A stretch of DNA of 17,347 nt, taken from the NCBI GenBank assembly GCA_033875255.1, contig JAWZSN010000043.1:1-17347 (forward strand), given 5' to 3'. Both the position numbers and the translations under genes were made by a program. The notes below the pieces were generated by a model that searched no databases, had not been told where the DNA came from, and saw only the letters and a list, made by a program, of their open reading frames with translations. Positions within the stretch are counted from its first letter, which is position 1. Each line of letters starts with the position of its first letter. Source of the stretch: Marinimicrococcus sp033875255. GTDB lineage: Bacteria; Pseudomonadota; Alphaproteobacteria; Geminicoccales; Geminicoccaceae. Shown in pieces: positions 16,341 through 17,347 of the stretch.

Positions 16341-16757
16341 CCGCTCCGCGGGCGCTGCGCGCGGCTTTTCCTGTCTCCCTTCTGTCGGCCTGCGGCGGGC
16401 TCGGGTTCGTCCCTGCCACGGCCCGCAGCGCCGTTGACCGGCGTGAAATGGTGCCAGGTCACATTAACGGAAGGTTGATGGCGGCCGTGACGCGCGCGGC
16501 GGGGTGAAGCGGACCGCTCCGCGGGCGCTGCGCGCGGCTTTTCCTTTCTCCCTTCTGTCAGTCTGCGGCGGGCTCGGGTTCGGGTTTGCCACGACCCGCA
16601 GCGCCGTTGACCGGCGTGAAATGATGCCAGGTCACATTAACGGAAGGTTGATGCCGGCGGTGACGCGCGCGGCGGGGTGAAGCGGACCGCTTCGCGGGCG
16701 CGGCGCGCGGCTTTTCCTGTCTCCCTTCTGTCAGTCTGCGGCGGGCTCGGGTTCGAC
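16341..16757 (+). repeat. Tandem array of a 173-bp repeat, about 2.4 units
   Basis: Units begin at 16341, 16514 and 16687, each with CCGCTCCGCGGGCGCTGCGC or a near match, exactly 173 bases apart. Each has a GC dyad followed by CTTTTCC (terminator-like on the plus strand), the block CTGCGGCGGGCTCGGGTTC, and the core CCAGGTCACATTAACGGAAG. The first two units are nearly identical; the third runs into the 3' end of the right hypothetical gene, whose stop codon (16731-16733) and PEPAAD codons belong to the repeat. The same unit lies inverted at the left end of the window. Confidence 0.85.
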
Positions 16758-17347
16758 TTTGCCGCGGCAAAGCGGCGCCGAAGGGTCGAGCTCCGGCGCG
16801 GGGCCGGTGCCGGCGGCGCGGGCCATGCGGCAGCGCGTGCGCCACGGGCTCAGACCGGCAGGCGGGGAAGCGTCGGGTTCGTCTTTGTCACGGCAGGGGG
16901 ACGCGCCGTCCGCCACGGGCTGCCCGTCCCATGCCTCCGCCGCGGCAAAGCCGCCACCCGGCCCCTCGATGCCGTCGATGAACGCACTGCCCTCGGGATC
17001 GACGAAGACCGGGTTCTTCGGATCGGGGTCGCTCGCCGAATCGTGCCCGGGCTCGGCCATCCGCGCCCTGGCTTCTGCCCGCGCCACGCTCTTGTCGCGG
17101 CACAGCCCGTGCAGATAGCCGGGCCAGCTCTGCGAGGCCACCAGCACCTCGCGCTGCTCGATCAGCGCCGCCAGCTCGACCTTGGCGAAGCTGTAATCCT
17201 GCCGCGCCCGCCGCCGCGCTTGGCCCCAGATCTTCGCCTGCTCGGCCACCGAGCGGCGCTCCTCCACCGGACACACCGCCACCCGCTCCTCGCACTGCAG
17301 CTCCAGGACCCGCAGCCGCTCCTGCCGGTGCATCGCGAAGATCATCT
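16731..17347 (-). CDS. Unrecognised protein, right copy, cut by the window edge
   Basis: At least 204 residues of the same unrecognised protein as at the left end, in inverted orientation. The first visible ATG (MIFAMHRQERLRVLELQCEE) corresponds to an internal Met near residue 55 of the left copy, so the true start lies beyond the edge. It keeps the Arg/Glu-rich helical middle, cysteines, DPKNPVFVDPEGSAFID, and the Pro/Asp-rich tail with SPWRTRCRMARAAG. Differences from the left copy are scattered substitutions and small in-frame changes in the tail, a pattern that suggests the protein frame has been under selection. It ends PEPAAD at a stop inside the tandem repeat. Function unknown. Confidence 0.7.
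   Translation of the reverse strand, partial: MIFAMHRQERLRVLELQCEERVAVCPVEERRSVAEQAKIWGQARRRARQDYSFAKVELAALIEQREVLVASQSWPGYLHGLCRDKSVARAEARARMAEPGHDSASDPDPKNPVFVDPEGSAFIDGIEGPGGGFAAAEAWDGQPVADGASPCRDKDEPDASPPAGLSPWRTRCRMARAAGTGPAPELDPSAPLCRGKVEPEPAAD

Noticed and set aside
16341..16757. CRISPR array
   Set aside because: Units are 173 bases long and similar throughout, without short repeats separated by unique spacers, and no cas genes are present.
16558..16845. A 95-residue minus-strand ORF through the tandem repeat ending PEPAAD
   Set aside because: It arises because the repeat unit carries the same terminal codons as the neighbouring gene; its first part overlaps that gene in another frame and no start signal is seen.

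Overview
The window is very GC-rich double-stranded bacterial DNA with typical chromosomal metabolic genes. A SAM-II type riboswitch, a class otherwise best known from Alphaproteobacteria, together with a MetNIQ operon, a class I fumarase and a BCCT osmolyte carrier, points to an alphaproteobacterium, plausibly Rhodospirillales-like. The organism call is inference. No transposase, integrase, CRISPR array, tRNA or rRNA was seen.

Layout. The two ends carry convergent copies of one unrecognised gene (40-870 on + and 16731 to the right edge on -), each followed by a dispersed repeat: one unit at about 843-1001, and a 173-bp tandem array at 16341-16757. Between these inverted modules lie: a minus-strand pair of a metallophosphoesterase and a class I Fe-S fumarase (999-3445); a divergent CaiB/BaiF CoA-transferase (3538-4659); a long leader region (4660-5333) with a promoter candidate, a SAM-II riboswitch, a 28-codon Cys/Met-containing small ORF and an attenuator-like hairpin; metN-metI-metQ (5334-7803); a glucose 1-dehydrogenase-like SDR (7894-8706); a frameshifted leuA on the minus strand (8797-10507); an AraC-type regulator (10663-11439); a universal stress protein and a BCCT transporter in likely operon (11566-13683); and a cytosolic BisC-type molybdoenzyme (13841-16141).

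How it fits together. MetNIQ imports D/L-methionine using ATP, and its leader appears to sense SAM and perhaps also Cys/Met supply through translation of the small ORF. The BisC-type enzyme can return oxidised methionine or biotin to use, which gives the region a loose sulfur-amino-acid theme. Fumarase plus a CoA-transferase from one divergent promoter region could serve C4/C5-dicarboxylate (fumarate or mesaconate) metabolism. The UspA-like protein next to the BCCT carrier suggests stress-linked osmolyte uptake. LeuA reads full length only if at least one frameshift is corrected, so it is either a pseudogene or a sequence error.

The observations most worth a second look are the three-layer met leader (riboswitch, small Cys-Cys-Met ORF, GC hairpin with T-run) and the gene-plus-repeat module present as an inverted pair around the whole window.
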